Part shown: positions 45,476 to 54,746 of the stretch, piece by piece
Layout of the letters: each line of letters opens with the position of its first letter
Position numbering within the stretch: the first letter of the stretch is position 1
Assembly: GCF_000175215.2 (NCBI RefSeq)
Contig: NC_014816.1
Coordinates: forward strand, 1-64,000
Reading direction: 5' to 3'
Length of the DNA: 64,000 nucleotides
DNA from: Asticcacaulis excentricus CB 48
GTDB taxonomy: Bacteria; Pseudomonadota; Alphaproteobacteria; Caulobacterales; Caulobacteraceae
Notes under the pieces: generated by a model
What the model saw: only the letters and a program-made list of their open reading frames with translations
Database searches by the model: none
Told to the model about the DNA's origin: nothing
Translations under genes and position numbers: made by a program

Positions 45476-47032
45476 TCAGGCCGCGTTGGCGCGCCCGCAC
45501 CATTGGTTCAGACGGTGACGCAATGCCGGCAGCTCTATGGGCTTGGTCAGGAAGTCGTCCATACCCGCCGTCAAACAGGCGCGGCGATCTTCTTCATAGG
45601 CGTTTGCGGTCAGGGCGATGATCGGTAGCTTGACGCCGTTGGCCCGCATGGCCCTGGTAGTGCCTATACCGTCCAGGCCCGGCAAACCCAGGTCCATGAA
45701 CACAATGTCGTAGGGCTTTCCCGCTTCGATAAGCTTTAGCGCCTCTTCACCGCTGGCGGCGCGCTCCACACGACAGCCCTCACGTTGCAGAAGAATTTGA
45801 GCCAGAAGCGCGTTGACGGGATTGTCTTCGACGAGCAGCACCTGCACGCCAGGCGCAACCACCGGCACGATACGATCATCTTCGGTCGCAACCACCCTTT
45901 CATCGTTGGGCAGCGGTTTGAGCGACAGGGCCTCAATGCGCTCCCTCAACGAACTGCGGCGCAAGGGCTTAATCAGATAACCGGCCCAGCCCTTATCACG
46001 CCACGCCGAAATTTCCTCACGTTCTTCGGGCGCCAGCAGGATCAGACTTCGGTTGTTGGGCGCGGGCACAGGTTCAGGCAAAAGCCGGCGATCCGCCAGC
46101 ACTACGGCGCGTGACCGACGGCCAATACCTTTGAGTTGTGTCCCCTGACGTACCCGGATACCGCAACTTTGAAGATGCGATTGTGCCGCCTCGGCCAGCA
46201 CGGGATTAGCCGTCAGGCAGATGACATCGGGGGTCGCACGCGGTTCAGGGGCGGTGCGCAAGGTACAGGGAACGGGGAAGGTGGCGGTGAATAGTGACCC
46301 CCTGCCCGGCTCTGACTGAAGGTCGAGTTCGGCGTTCATCGCCTCGATCAGCTTTTTGACGACCACCAGCCCCAGGCCGGCACCGCCGTATTGCGCCCCC
46401 GCGTGCGAGGGATCGACCTGCCCAAAAGCCTCAAAAATGCGCACCCGCGCCTCTTCGGGGATCCCGGCGCCTGTATCACGAACGCCGAAACGGATCGCCC
46501 CGCCTTCGGTCAGCGTCACCCCAATGAGAACGCCCCCGCTTTTCGTAAACTTAAGCGCATTACCGGCCAGATTAAACAGAATCTGACGCAGACGCCCTTC
46601 ATCTATTTCGATGGCTTCAAGCCGTGGATCAAGTGACCACGCGATTTCGATTCCCCCCGCATAGGCGCGCGGTGACAACAGCTCCGCCACGCTTTGCAGA
46701 AGGGGTTCGAGTTCGATGAGATGGCTTTCAAGATGGATATGCCCGGCTTCAATGCGCGCATAGTCGAGCAGATCGTTGACCAGAGTGAGCAGATGTTCAC
46801 CCGACTCACGCGCGGTTTGAAGGTAGGACTGCTGTTCAGCTGTCAAAGAGGTACGGTTAAGAAGTGACAGCATGCCCAGCACACCATTGAGCGGCGTGCG
46901 GATTTCATGGCTCATCAGCTTAAAGAAATCCTCACGCGCCTTAAGCTTCTGCGCCGCCTCCCGGGCTTCAGCTTCGGTCATCAGACGGCTGTCAGTTTGT
47001 TCCGGCGCGAGGGACATCTGGCGTCTGGACAT
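45476..47032 (-). CDS. Hybrid histidine kinase without sensor domain
   Basis: 518-residue hybrid kinase. After about 35 residues of helical, charged sequence comes HisKA with LMSHEIRTPLNG (His42), then the ATPase domain with NLAGNALKFT (N box), RDTGAGIPEEARVRIFEAFG and GGAGLGLVVVKKLIEAM. A middle section (about 275-385) looks like a degenerate receiver ending in AGYLIKPLRRSSL, followed by a complete C-terminal receiver with VLLVEDNPVNALL, phospho-acceptor Asp447 in FMDLGLPGLDG and FLTKPIELPAL. No transmembrane segment or PAS/GAF domain, so the input must come from a partner protein. It stands alone; the cognate regulator is not in the window. Confidence 0.9.
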   Translation of the reverse strand: MSRRQMSLAPEQTDSRLMTEAEAREAAQKLKAREDFFKLMSHEIRTPLNGVLGMLSLLNRTSLTAEQQSYLQTARESGEHLLTLVNDLLDYARIEAGHIHLESHLIELEPLLQSVAELLSPRAYAGGIEIAWSLDPRLEAIEIDEGRLRQILFNLAGNALKFTKSGGVLIGVTLTEGGAIRFGVRDTGAGIPEEARVRIFEAFGQVDPSHAGAQYGGAGLGLVVVKKLIEAMNAELDLQSEPGRGSLFTATFPVPCTLRTAPEPRATPDVICLTANPVLAEAAQSHLQSCGIRVRQGTQLKGIGRRSRAVVLADRRLLPEPVPAPNNRSLILLAPEEREEISAWRDKGWAGYLIKPLRRSSLRERIEALSLKPLPNDERVVATEDDRIVPVVAPGVQVLLVEDNPVNALLAQILLQREGCRVERAASGEEALKLIEAGKPYDIVFMDLGLPGLDGIGTTRAMRANGVKLPIIALTANAYEEDRRACLTAGMDDFLTKPIELPALRHRLNQWCGRANAA

Positions 47033-47562
47033 GGGATTCGCGTGTCTCCGTACCTCGTTTTGAAGTCCCCTTCAGCCTAGCGGCAAATCCTTAACATCGG
47101 CTCAAGCCGTCGGTGTTTTACCCCATGAATATCCGATTTTCTGGTGTTCAGATGCCGCCCGACCCCAGATTGGCGCATCCGGGGATCCCGCGCGCAGTGG
47201 AGGTCTTTTCAATACGACCTCTCACGGCGATCCAAGTTTGATCATCGCGGATAGGTTTCGTCCTGTCGTAAAGTTGAAGACCTCAAGCCCTCTGCGAAAT
47301 CCTCTGACGAGCAACCCGCGACACCTCACCCCGTTTTGCTTTTGGCGAGGCCGCGAGCCACGCGATAGGCTCATATGGGTCTGCAGGCTCGGATGCGGAG
47401 CGCGATGATGCCATCGCTGGCGTAAGGACTTGATAGCTCCCCTGCCGTCTGTGGCTACCGTTTCGCCGCCGTTCGATCAGCCAGGGACGTAGCTATAGGC
47501 CTCCCCCGTCCCTATGAGAGTCATGCGTGTGCCGGAGGTGGGGGGCAGGTCTCCGCACCGCG
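47033..47562. other. Gene-poor stretch upstream of the hybrid kinase
   Basis: About 530 bases holding the kinase promoter at the left end and otherwise no identifiable gene. Frames are short and full of stops. Together with the next 1 kb it looks like decayed accessory DNA. Confidence 0.4.
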
Positions 47563-47638
47563 TTCGCTGCACAGAGAATACTGACAAAATGGCGAATACT
47601 CTCCATAAACAATATATTCGCTGCGCAAAGAATATCAG
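47563..47638 (+). repeat. Direct repeats in front of a broken gene
   Basis: TTCGCTGCACAGAGAATA (47563-47580) recurs as TTCGCTGCGCAAAGAATA (47617-47634), 54 bases on, with two mismatches; a shorter GCGAATACT lies between. The second copy ends five bases before the ATG at 47639. Such paired sites next to a start suggest operator half-sites for autoregulation. Confidence 0.5.
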
Positions 47639-47920
47639 ATGAATCGCACCTCTCAATTTGAGGCGGCTGTAATCGCCGATTTTACCGACGCTCTGGAGGC
47701 CATTCCAGGCGTGCGGAAGGTCGAGATGCGCCTCAATGGTCGTGATGGTGAAACCGAATATGACGGGCTGGCGGATGTGCGGGTACGACAAAAATCCTAT
47801 ACCCTACGACCATGGAACTCCAGTTTCAGGCGGCGGTCAAAACCCAGTCGCAAATCGGCTATCTGACCTTCACCCGCCGCTGCTTCCATCTCAGCCCACC
47901 CAAGAAGACCACATACCATT
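47639..47920 (+). pseudogene. Broken gene, N terminus resembling AbiEi/COG4861-type proteins
   Basis: The first 56 codons read MNRTSQFEAAVIADFTDALE, then AIPGVRKVEMRLNGRDGETEYDG-like sequence ending DVRVRQKSYTL. The pattern of a helical start, then acidic/strand segments of the form xADVRVxxxxYxLxVExK, resembles the N-terminal nuclease-like part of winged-helix regulators linked to abortive infection (AbiEi/COG4861). Here the frame then turns into Arg/Ser-rich sequence and stops at codon 76; a second frame carries MELQFQAAVKTQSQIGYLTF. A frameshift or internal deletion is likely. The family link is only a weak resemblance. Confidence 0.4.
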
Positions 47921-48598
47921 GATTCTATTATTAAATATCAACCAAAAGTCACGAGAAACGATGGCTATCTGAGAAATGTGGGCTCAGAAAGGTTAGGGCG
48001 CGGCATTGCACCCACGTTTCAAAAAGGCCTGGGACACTGGTATAGGTGGCTGTCGCGAGCCTTTTGCTTATGGTGCTTACCCACACCCTGTTTCCAGTCG
48101 TCATTAAAGGCGTTGGTGGGTTTACCGCTGGATCAAGGTGCATAGACCATTCGGCTTTGGCATCTGAAACAAACTCTGTCCGAGCAACGACCAGATAGCT
48201 CGAAATGGGTCATTCACCGATATGATCAGGTGATTACCGGTATAGGCATCGTACTGACTGCGATTGTGGCAGCCGTTGATTGCGCCCGTCTTTAAATGGC
48301 GGCAACTATATCTCGACGAAATGCGAAAACCGCCGCACTTAAGTGCTCTTAATTGACACATCGCGCCTCTAACGCACTTGGAGATGGCGTATCCGCATTG
48401 AGGTGAGCCAGCATATGGTCGGGTTCTTCAGCCACCTGGCGGGCGAAACCCATGACTGTGCGCAGGCCCCGGGCGGCAAGCCTGGAGAGGACGAAAAGAC
48501 GGGTGCAGCTCCGGCCGAACCTGCACTCAAGGAAGTGGGAGCTTAAATCAAATCCCCACCTTCCGATTCGAAAAGAAGTGAGACGACCTAAAGCAATC
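47921..48598. other. Unassigned, probably decayed sequence
   Basis: About 680 bases between the broken gene and the efflux operon. Short open frames occur on both strands, including one of 79 codons at 48122-48361 on the minus strand, but none has convincing family features or a ribosome binding site. A stretch near 48080-48130 on the plus strand (SLKALVGLPLDQG) faintly recalls an IS5-type transposase, too short to call. No inverted terminal repeats were seen. Confidence 0.4.
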
Positions 48599-49939
48599 TC
48601 AGGCGCCACCCAAGGCCTGATAGAGGGTCAGGCGGTTTTTGAACTGCGCCAGCCGAACATTATCGTAGCTCAGTTGAGCTGCGCGGGCAGATTGCCGGGC
48701 GTCAAGCCAAACCCGCAACGCCACTGCGCCTGTCTTATATTGCACGGCGTATAAAGCCTCCGCCCGTTGTGCGGCTTTTAGCGCTTGCGCCTCGGCCGCG
48801 GCCTTTTGTGCGAGCTGTGTATGGTTGGACAAAGCATTGTCCACATCCGCAAGGGCCTGAAGCCATGTCGTCTTAAACCTGGCAACGGCAATCTCGTAGC
48901 TCGTCTGAGACACCCTCACATTGGTGTGGATACGGGCGTAATCGAGAAAAGGCAGGGACAAGGTTGCAGCCACACTGCCTGAGGGATTTTTGAGAACCTC
49001 GGCAAGTTCGGAACTAATGCCACCTTCTGAACCGCTCAGAGTGAAGGTCGGATAAAAAGACTTCCGAGTGGCATCCACCGTCGCCAGAGCCTCCCGCAGC
49101 CGCATTTCTGCCGCGCGTAAATCTGGACGCTGACCAAGAAGGTCGGCCGGCAGGCCGGCCTGTACTTCGGGCAAAGGCGTCTGCGGTAGGATCTGTGGCT
49201 CGCGAGTGACGTCCCAACGGATTCCACCCAGCAATACGGCCAAAGACGCCCGGTATTCGACGAGGTTCTGCTGAAGCGCCGCGAGACTGGCCTCCTGCGC
49301 GCTGACGTTTTGCTGGGCCTCAGCGACGTCCACACCCGAGGCGGCCCCTGCATCATGCTGGGTCGTTACAAGATCAAGGACTTTCCGGGCGTGGGCCAGA
49401 TCCTCCTGCCCCACGCTGATCTGACGATGCGTATAGCCAATCGTCCAATAAAGTTCGGCGGTCGTTCCAACCAGGGCAAGGCGCGTTGCCGCAAGATCTT
49501 CGGCCGTCGCCTGCGCTTCCCAGTTTGCGGCACGAAGCGTATCATTCAAACGGCCATAAAGATCAGCTTCGTAGGAGACGCTAAGACTGGCGCTGTAGCT
49601 TGTGTCACCCGCGTGGCTGGCCGATACACTTCCCGACAGGGAAGGCCATTTGTCCAGTCGGCTGAGACCAGCCGTCAGTCTCGCCTTTTTAAGGGTCAGG
49701 CCCGCGGCCGCCAGATCGTTGTTATGGGTCAGGACCGTGCTGACCAGGGCGTTGAGCTGCGCGTCGCCAAAGGATGTCCACCACGCCGACGGCGGCTTGT
49801 CTATTAGGGTTGCCGCCGTCTGGTGGAGGTAGGTCTCAGCGACAGGCACCTGTGGCGTCACATAGGGGGTCGATGTGCACGCCGTCAGGCCGATGGCCGA
49901 TAGACAGGTCCCCAGTAAGCCGAACAAAGCTATGCGCAT
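48599..49939 (-). CDS. NodT/OprM-type outer-membrane efflux lipoprotein
   Basis: Outer-membrane channel of a tripartite efflux system. The 446-residue precursor begins MRIALFGLLGTCLSAIGLTAC, a lipoprotein signal with Cys near residue 21. It then shows two TolC-type repeats, each with long coiled helices: ASHAGDTSYSASLSVSYEADL in the first and SGSEGGISSELAEVLKNPSG, then TLSLPFLDYARIHTNVR in the second. The start overlaps the macB stop by one base (TGATG), so it is translationally coupled and last in macA-macB-nodT. This completes the pump: adaptor, ABC transporter and exit duct in one operon. Confidence 0.92.
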   Translation of the reverse strand: MRIALFGLLGTCLSAIGLTACTSTPYVTPQVPVAETYLHQTAATLIDKPPSAWWTSFGDAQLNALVSTVLTHNNDLAAAGLTLKKARLTAGLSRLDKWPSLSGSVSASHAGDTSYSASLSVSYEADLYGRLNDTLRAANWEAQATAEDLAATRLALVGTTAELYWTIGYTHRQISVGQEDLAHARKVLDLVTTQHDAGAASGVDVAEAQQNVSAQEASLAALQQNLVEYRASLAVLLGGIRWDVTREPQILPQTPLPEVQAGLPADLLGQRPDLRAAEMRLREALATVDATRKSFYPTFTLSGSEGGISSELAEVLKNPSGSVAATLSLPFLDYARIHTNVRVSQTSYEIAVARFKTTWLQALADVDNALSNHTQLAQKAAAEAQALKAAQRAEALYAVQYKTGAVALRVWLDARQSARAAQLSYDNVRLAQFKNRLTLYQALGGA

Positions 49940-51897
49940 CAATCCCTCGCAAGTGCGGTGACCGGATCGAGACGCGCAGCGTTACGCGCAGGCAAGAAGC
50001 CGAAAACAACCCCGATAAGGGTCGAGCAGACGACCGCTGCGACAATCGAAACCGGTGAATAAACCAGAGTAAAGTCGGTGCTGAATAGCGAGAAAATCAC
50101 GCCAAAGCCGAGAGCGGTGGAGATCCCCAGAACCCCCCCGAGCAAGCAGACCAGAATGGCCTCGATCAGGAATTGCTGAAGAATGTCTCGTTGCCTCGCG
50201 CCAACGGCCATGCGGACCCCGATCTCTGAGGTACGCTCGGTGACGGATACGAGCATGATGTTCATGACGCCAATCCCTCCGACAATGAGGGAAATGACCG
50301 CAATAGCCGAGATCAGAAGTGTCATGGTCGTCGTTGTGGCCGTGATCGTCTGCCGTATTTCATCTGTGTTGATGATAAAAAAGTCTTTTGTCCCGTGTCT
50401 CTCCTGAAGCAAGGTCGTTACCGCATCTTCTGCCGCTTTGCTGTCTGCGGTGTCTTTTACTCGTACCGTCACGCTGCGCAGCGTTTGGGTGCCAAGCATG
50501 CGCGCGTTAACAGCCGTATAGGGCATGTAGATGTTGAGACTGTCCGTGTTGCCGCCAAAGCTCGAACCGCTTTTTGCGGTTATACCAATTATGCGCGCAG
50601 GAACATCACCAAGGAGCAGCACTTCGCCAACGGCTTGGCCGTTTGGAAAGAAAGTTTTCAAGGAGTTCTGATCTATAACAATGACCTGATCCAGACGACT
50701 GACATCACCAGCGTCAAACAGCCGCCCTTGCGCGAGACTCAGGCCCTTGACCCTGAAATAATGATCACCCACGCCATTGACGGTAGCGGTTGCTGCGGTC
50801 GCACCGGCGCGTGCGGTAACCGAGGAAGACACGGTCGGCGTCACGCTATCCACATAGCTTTCTTTGGCCAAAGCCTCGGCATCGCCAACCACGAGGGTTC
50901 GGACCCGACCCGACCGGAGGTCGCCGAAGCCGCTACCGGGCATAATCTCAAGCGTGTTGGTGCCTATGGCCGAAATATTGGCCAGAACCTTCTGACGCGA
51001 TCCCTCACCCAGCGCCACGACGCACACGACGGATGCGATGCCGATAATAATACCGAGCATGGTCAGGAAGGTGCGCAGACGATGGGACTTCATAGCCAGA
51101 ATGGCCATGGTGAACGCCTCGCCCAGACTGTCCAGCACTGCCGCCATACCGCTTTGCCGCACGATTCTAGGCGACGGTAACGGGTCGTTCATGGTTTCAC
51201 CACGACCGGCACCCGCACGGTCGTTGACTATGACACCGTCACGAATTTCGATAACGCGGTCACAGTGCTCGGCAACGTCAGGATCGTGGGTAACGATGAT
51301 GACTGTGTGACCGGCGGCGTGCAGACCCTTCAGTATCCGCATGACCTCTGCGCCGGATGTGGTGTCGAGGGCGCCTGTGGGTTCATCGGCCAGAACAATC
51401 TCCCCACCATTCATAAGCGCACGGGCGATCGACACGCGCTGCTGCTGACCGCCTGACAATTGTCCGGGCCGGTGACCCGTGCGCAGCCCTAGGCCTAAAC
51501 GATCCAGAAGATCTTGGGACCTTTTCCGCCGCTCATACGGCTTTAGGCCGGCATAGACCGCCGGCACTTCAACATTTGCGGCCGCCGAAAGATCGCCCAG
51601 CAGATGGTATCGCTGGAAGATGAAACCGAAATGCTCGCGACGCAGCTCAGCCAGTTCATCAGGGCCGAGTTCTGAGGTTTCCCTACCCCCGACACTATAA
51701 ACTCCTGAGGTGGGCCGATCGAGACAACCAAGTATGTTCATCAGCGTCGATTTGCCCGAACCGGACTGCCCGACGATGGCGACCATTTCACCGGACCGGA
51801 TCGTCAGATCGACGTCCTTTAGCGCGTGAATGGTTCCCTCACCCGCCGGAAACTCCCGGCACAGTTTGCGAACCTCTAGTACAGGAGGTGAGATCAT
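49939..51897 (-). CDS. macB: MacB-type ABC transporter, fused ATPase and permease
   Basis: 652-residue mechanotransmission ABC protein. The N-terminal ATPase (about 1-235) has Walker A VGQSGSGKST (about residues 43-52), signature LSGGQQQRVSIARAL, and Walker B VLADEPTGALD. The membrane part has one helix near residue 285, a large periplasmic domain (about 310-515) and three C-terminal helices with GGIGVMNIMLVSVTERTSEI, the classic FtsX/MacB signature. MacB pumps export macrolides, peptides or siderophores; the substrate is unknown here. The ATG at 51897 lies four bases after the macA stop; the longer upstream frame is just macA sequence in another frame. Confidence 0.94.
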   Translation of the reverse strand: MISPPVLEVRKLCREFPAGEGTIHALKDVDLTIRSGEMVAIVGQSGSGKSTLMNILGCLDRPTSGVYSVGGRETSELGPDELAELRREHFGFIFQRYHLLGDLSAAANVEVPAVYAGLKPYERRKRSQDLLDRLGLGLRTGHRPGQLSGGQQQRVSIARALMNGGEIVLADEPTGALDTTSGAEVMRILKGLHAAGHTVIIVTHDPDVAEHCDRVIEIRDGVIVNDRAGAGRGETMNDPLPSPRIVRQSGMAAVLDSLGEAFTMAILAMKSHRLRTFLTMLGIIIGIASVVCVVALGEGSRQKVLANISAIGTNTLEIMPGSGFGDLRSGRVRTLVVGDAEALAKESYVDSVTPTVSSSVTARAGATAATATVNGVGDHYFRVKGLSLAQGRLFDAGDVSRLDQVIVIDQNSLKTFFPNGQAVGEVLLLGDVPARIIGITAKSGSSFGGNTDSLNIYMPYTAVNARMLGTQTLRSVTVRVKDTADSKAAEDAVTTLLQERHGTKDFFIINTDEIRQTITATTTTMTLLISAIAVISLIVGGIGVMNIMLVSVTERTSEIGVRMAVGARQRDILQQFLIEAILVCLLGGVLGISTALGFGVIFSLFSTDFTLVYSPVSIVAAVVCSTLIGVVFGFLPARNAARLDPVTALARD

Positions 51898-51901
51898 GAG
51901 T

Positions 51902-53155
51902 TTAGCCCGGAGGCCCTCCGCCACCGGGAGGTCCGCCCATGCCCCCCAGCCCTCCGCCCGGAGGTCCCTGCCGGGAAGTGGCTGAGGACGAGGCCGCGTC
52001 GGTCTTGCCGCTTGCACCGGCCTGTCCCGTGACGATCTTGTCGCCCGCCTTAAGACCGGAAAGTATCTGAACCCTGGCCCCATCCGTGACACCGACCGTG
52101 ATCGTTCGCGGCTCCGGGCGGTCCGAATTTTCCTTCACGACCATGACCATATAGCTACCATCGGGGTTCTTGGGACCGAGTGCTGTTGCGGGAATGGTCA
52201 GGACATTCTGCGCGCTTTCGAGAATGACATACACCTGTGCCGTCATTGACGTGCGAAGGGTTCCCTCGGGGTTATCCACGTCGAACAGTCCGTAGTAGTA
52301 GACGGCCGAAGAGGTCGAGGTGGTTGTGGTGCTGGCATCGGGTTCAAAAGCCGTATTTGCCGGCTCAATTGTGCGGAGCGTGGCGTAGTACTTTCGGGCG
52401 GGGTCTCCCAGTATGGTAAAGTACACTTTCATACCGGCCTTGACCTTGATCACGTCCGCCTCAGAGATTTCGGCCTTCACGGTCATCTTGTTGAGAGCCC
52501 CGAGCACGACGATCGTAGGGGCGGACTGGTTAGCGTTGACGGTCTGACCCTGCTTCGTGACGATGGAAATCACGGTGCCGTCCATGGGGGCCGTGATACG
52601 CGTGTACCCCAGATTAACGTTCGCCGTATTGACCGACACCTTAGCTGAAGCCACCTGCGCTTTGATGGCGCTTACGCTGCTTTGCGCACTGCGGTACTCC
52701 GCCAGAGCCGCGTCATAATCCGCCTTCGAGCCTGCATCCGCCATAAATAGCGTCTTTTGCCGCTCATACGCGGCCTGCTTCTGAATGAGTGTCGCTTCGG
52801 CGGAAGCCTGCTGGGCCGTTACATTATTAAGGTTGGCTTGTGCCGTGAGAAGATTGTTTTTTTGGCTGGCCGAATCGATCTCCGCTATGAGGTCGCCCTG
52901 TTTGACCTGTTGCCCCAGTTCGACATGAAGCTTGACGACCTGACCCGAAACCTGCGCACCTACGCTCACCTGACGAAAAGGCTCGAGCGTGCCGGACGCG
53001 AGGACTGTCTTCTCGACATTTCCGATCGCGACGGGCTCGGCCAGAAATTGCGGGGGTTTTTCCTTTTGCAGAAAAATGATCCAGATCAGGCTAAGCACAA
53101 TCAACCCGACTGTGACACTACCTATGACGAGGGTGGCTTTGGAGTGCAGCTTCAT
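51902..53155 (-). CDS. macA: MacA-type periplasmic adaptor subunit
   Basis: 417-residue HlyD-family protein linking MacB to the outer-membrane channel. It has an N-terminal membrane anchor (about residues 8-28, ATLVIGSVTVGLIVLSLIW), the lipoyl half-motif VGAQVSGQVVKLHVELGQQV, a long helical hairpin (about 100-190), second lipoyl half with GYTRITAPMDGTVIS, beta-barrel and membrane-proximal domains. The C terminus is unusual: about 20 residues of Gly/Pro repeats (GLGGMGGPPGGGGPPG). The ATG at 53155 is chosen; a TTG seven codons earlier is in frame. It is first in the efflux operon. Confidence 0.92.
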   Translation of the reverse strand: MKLHSKATLVIGSVTVGLIVLSLIWIIFLQKEKPPQFLAEPVAIGNVEKTVLASGTLEPFRQVSVGAQVSGQVVKLHVELGQQVKQGDLIAEIDSASQKNNLLTAQANLNNVTAQQASAEATLIQKQAAYERQKTLFMADAGSKADYDAALAEYRSAQSSVSAIKAQVASAKVSVNTANVNLGYTRITAPMDGTVISIVTKQGQTVNANQSAPTIVVLGALNKMTVKAEISEADVIKVKAGMKVYFTILGDPARKYYATLRTIEPANTAFEPDASTTTTSTSSAVYYYGLFDVDNPEGTLRTSMTAQVYVILESAQNVLTIPATALGPKNPDGSYMVMVVKENSDRPEPRTITVGVTDGARVQILSGLKAGDKIVTGQAGASGKTDAASSSATSRQGPPGGGLGGMGGPPGGGGPPG

Positions 53156-53789
53156 ATCTTCTGGCTTAGCCGACAATATGTACCTTTTTAGTTCAAAGAT
53201 GACATATTCCTCATCGCACGCGGAAAATCAGGACAAGGCTTGCAACGGTCCTACGCCCTGACACCTATTATCCGCTCGCTTAACCTTTCGGATGGCGTCC
53301 GCCTGAAAGTAACCTGCTGGCCGCTCTGGATACCCCTCCAGCCACCTACCTTTTAAACTTTCCAACTGATGCATAGACAAGTACCGGCATCTTTCAACGC
53401 GGACCTGGTCCGCCTGGATGATCAAAAGGCCGGGTCGCTCAAAGCCCTCTGGATGATGGCATTTCGGCTTCACGCTGGCGCAAGGTGGTTACTCGACGTG
53501 TCTTGCAAACCCATCACCCTAGAGCCTGATTGTCGGGTGATTGCCCCTCCTCGCGACGCAACCCGCCTTCACCCCGCTGACGCGGTGATTGTCCTAGGCT
53601 TAGGCATCATGTCTTTCAAGTCGCAGTAAGGAAACGCCAAAGCCGTCACCTTACGCAAATCTTATCCACACCCCACGGAATGAATTTAGACAAATCATGA
53701 ACAAAGATAGAACAGAATGGCACAAATGCACATAACTGTAATATAAGACCTGGCGTAACCACGAAATCTCGGATATTTTCCTTTAAATT
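53156..53789. other. Intergenic region upstream of macA
   Basis: It holds the macA promoter and the end of the gshB transcript; no gene is supported. The right-hand 150 bases (53640-53789) are markedly AT-rich. A single perfect DnaA box TTATCCACA lies at 53662-53670, which is within chance for 64 kb. There are no clustered DnaA boxes, so I do not call an origin. Confidence 0.45.
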
Positions 53790-54746
53790 CTACACCTTGG
53801 CTGTGGACAGCTTACGTTCCACCACGCTCCATAAAGCGTCCCCGGCATCGATGCCGTCAAAGGCTTTAAGCTGCACCGCACCCGTGGGCGAGGTCACGTT
53901 GATTTCGGTAAGATAATCGCCAATGACGTCAAGCCCCACAAAGATCAGACCCCGTTCACGCAGAGCCGGTCCCACCGCCGCACAGATTTCCAGATCACGG
54001 GGCGTCAGCGTCGTGGGGGCCGCCGTGCCGCCAACGCGCAGGTTGGAACGCACGGCATCCTTTTGAGGTACGCGATTGATGGCCCCGACCACCTCACCAT
54101 CGACCAGAATGATACGCTTGTCGCCCGCCGAGACTGCCGGGATGAACTTTTGCAGCACCAGAGGCTCACGGCCAATCGCCGCATGCAGTTCGATCAGGGC
54201 GTCAAGATTGCGGTCATCCGCCTTGAGCTTGATGATGCCGCCACCGGCCGCCCCATGCAGGGGTTTCAGGATCACATCGCCGTGGCGTTGCTGAAAATCC
54301 CGCAGGGCCTCAGGATCGGCGCTGATCAAGGTCGGCGGTTGGAGGCCCTGAAAATGCTGAGCGAACAGCTTTTCCGGACAATCCCGCACGCTGCGTGGAT
54401 CATTGACGACCAGGGTCTTCGGATGGATCATTTCCAAAAGATAGGTGGCGGTAATATAGGCCACGTCGAATGGCGGGTCCTGACGCATCAGCACCACATC
54501 GACATCGCTACCCAGATTAAGTTTCTGATGCGTCCCCGCCGTAACGTGGTCGCCCTTGACCGGCCTAAGCGTTACCTTACGCGCACGGGCAAAAATTTTG
54601 CCATCTTCCAACGAGAGGTGTTGCGGCTCGTAGACCCACAGTTCGTGTCCGCGCGCCTGCGCCGCCATCATCAGCAGGAAGGTCGTATCCCCGGCGATAT
54701 TGATGTTTTCGATGGGGTCCATCTGGACGGCAACGCGCAGGGTCAT
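53790..54746 (-). CDS. gshB: Glutathione synthetase
   Basis: ATP-grasp ligase joining gamma-glutamylcysteine and glycine, the last step of glutathione synthesis. The 318-residue product begins MTLRVAVQMDPIENINIAGD, the standard opening, with FLLMMAAQARGHELWVYEP, MRQDPPFDVAYITATYLLE, LKPLHGAAGGGIIKL (ATP-grasp glycine-rich loop) and GLDVIGDYLTEINVTSPTG near the metal site. The start at 54746 matches relatives; upstream extension is not conserved. It is the last gene in the leftward run below rsmI, separated from it by 373 bases. Confidence 0.96.
   Translation of the reverse strand: MTLRVAVQMDPIENINIAGDTTFLLMMAAQARGHELWVYEPQHLSLEDGKIFARARKVTLRPVKGDHVTAGTHQKLNLGSDVDVVLMRQDPPFDVAYITATYLLEMIHPKTLVVNDPRSVRDCPEKLFAQHFQGLQPPTLISADPEALRDFQQRHGDVILKPLHGAAGGGIIKLKADDRNLDALIELHAAIGREPLVLQKFIPAVSAGDKRIILVDGEVVGAINRVPQKDAVRSNLRVGGTAAPTTLTPRDLEICAAVGPALRERGLIFVGLDVIGDYLTEINVTSPTGAVQLKAFDGIDAGDALWSVVERKLSTAKV

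Noticed and set aside
48080..48361. Possible IS5-type transposase fragment
   Set aside because: About a dozen residues of resemblance in one frame, no terminal inverted repeats or target duplication.
53662..53670. Perfect DnaA box TTATCCACA in an AT-rich intergenic region, possible origin
   Set aside because: Only a single box; one such 9-mer is about what chance gives for both strands of 64 kb, and there are no clustered boxes or neighbouring origin genes.
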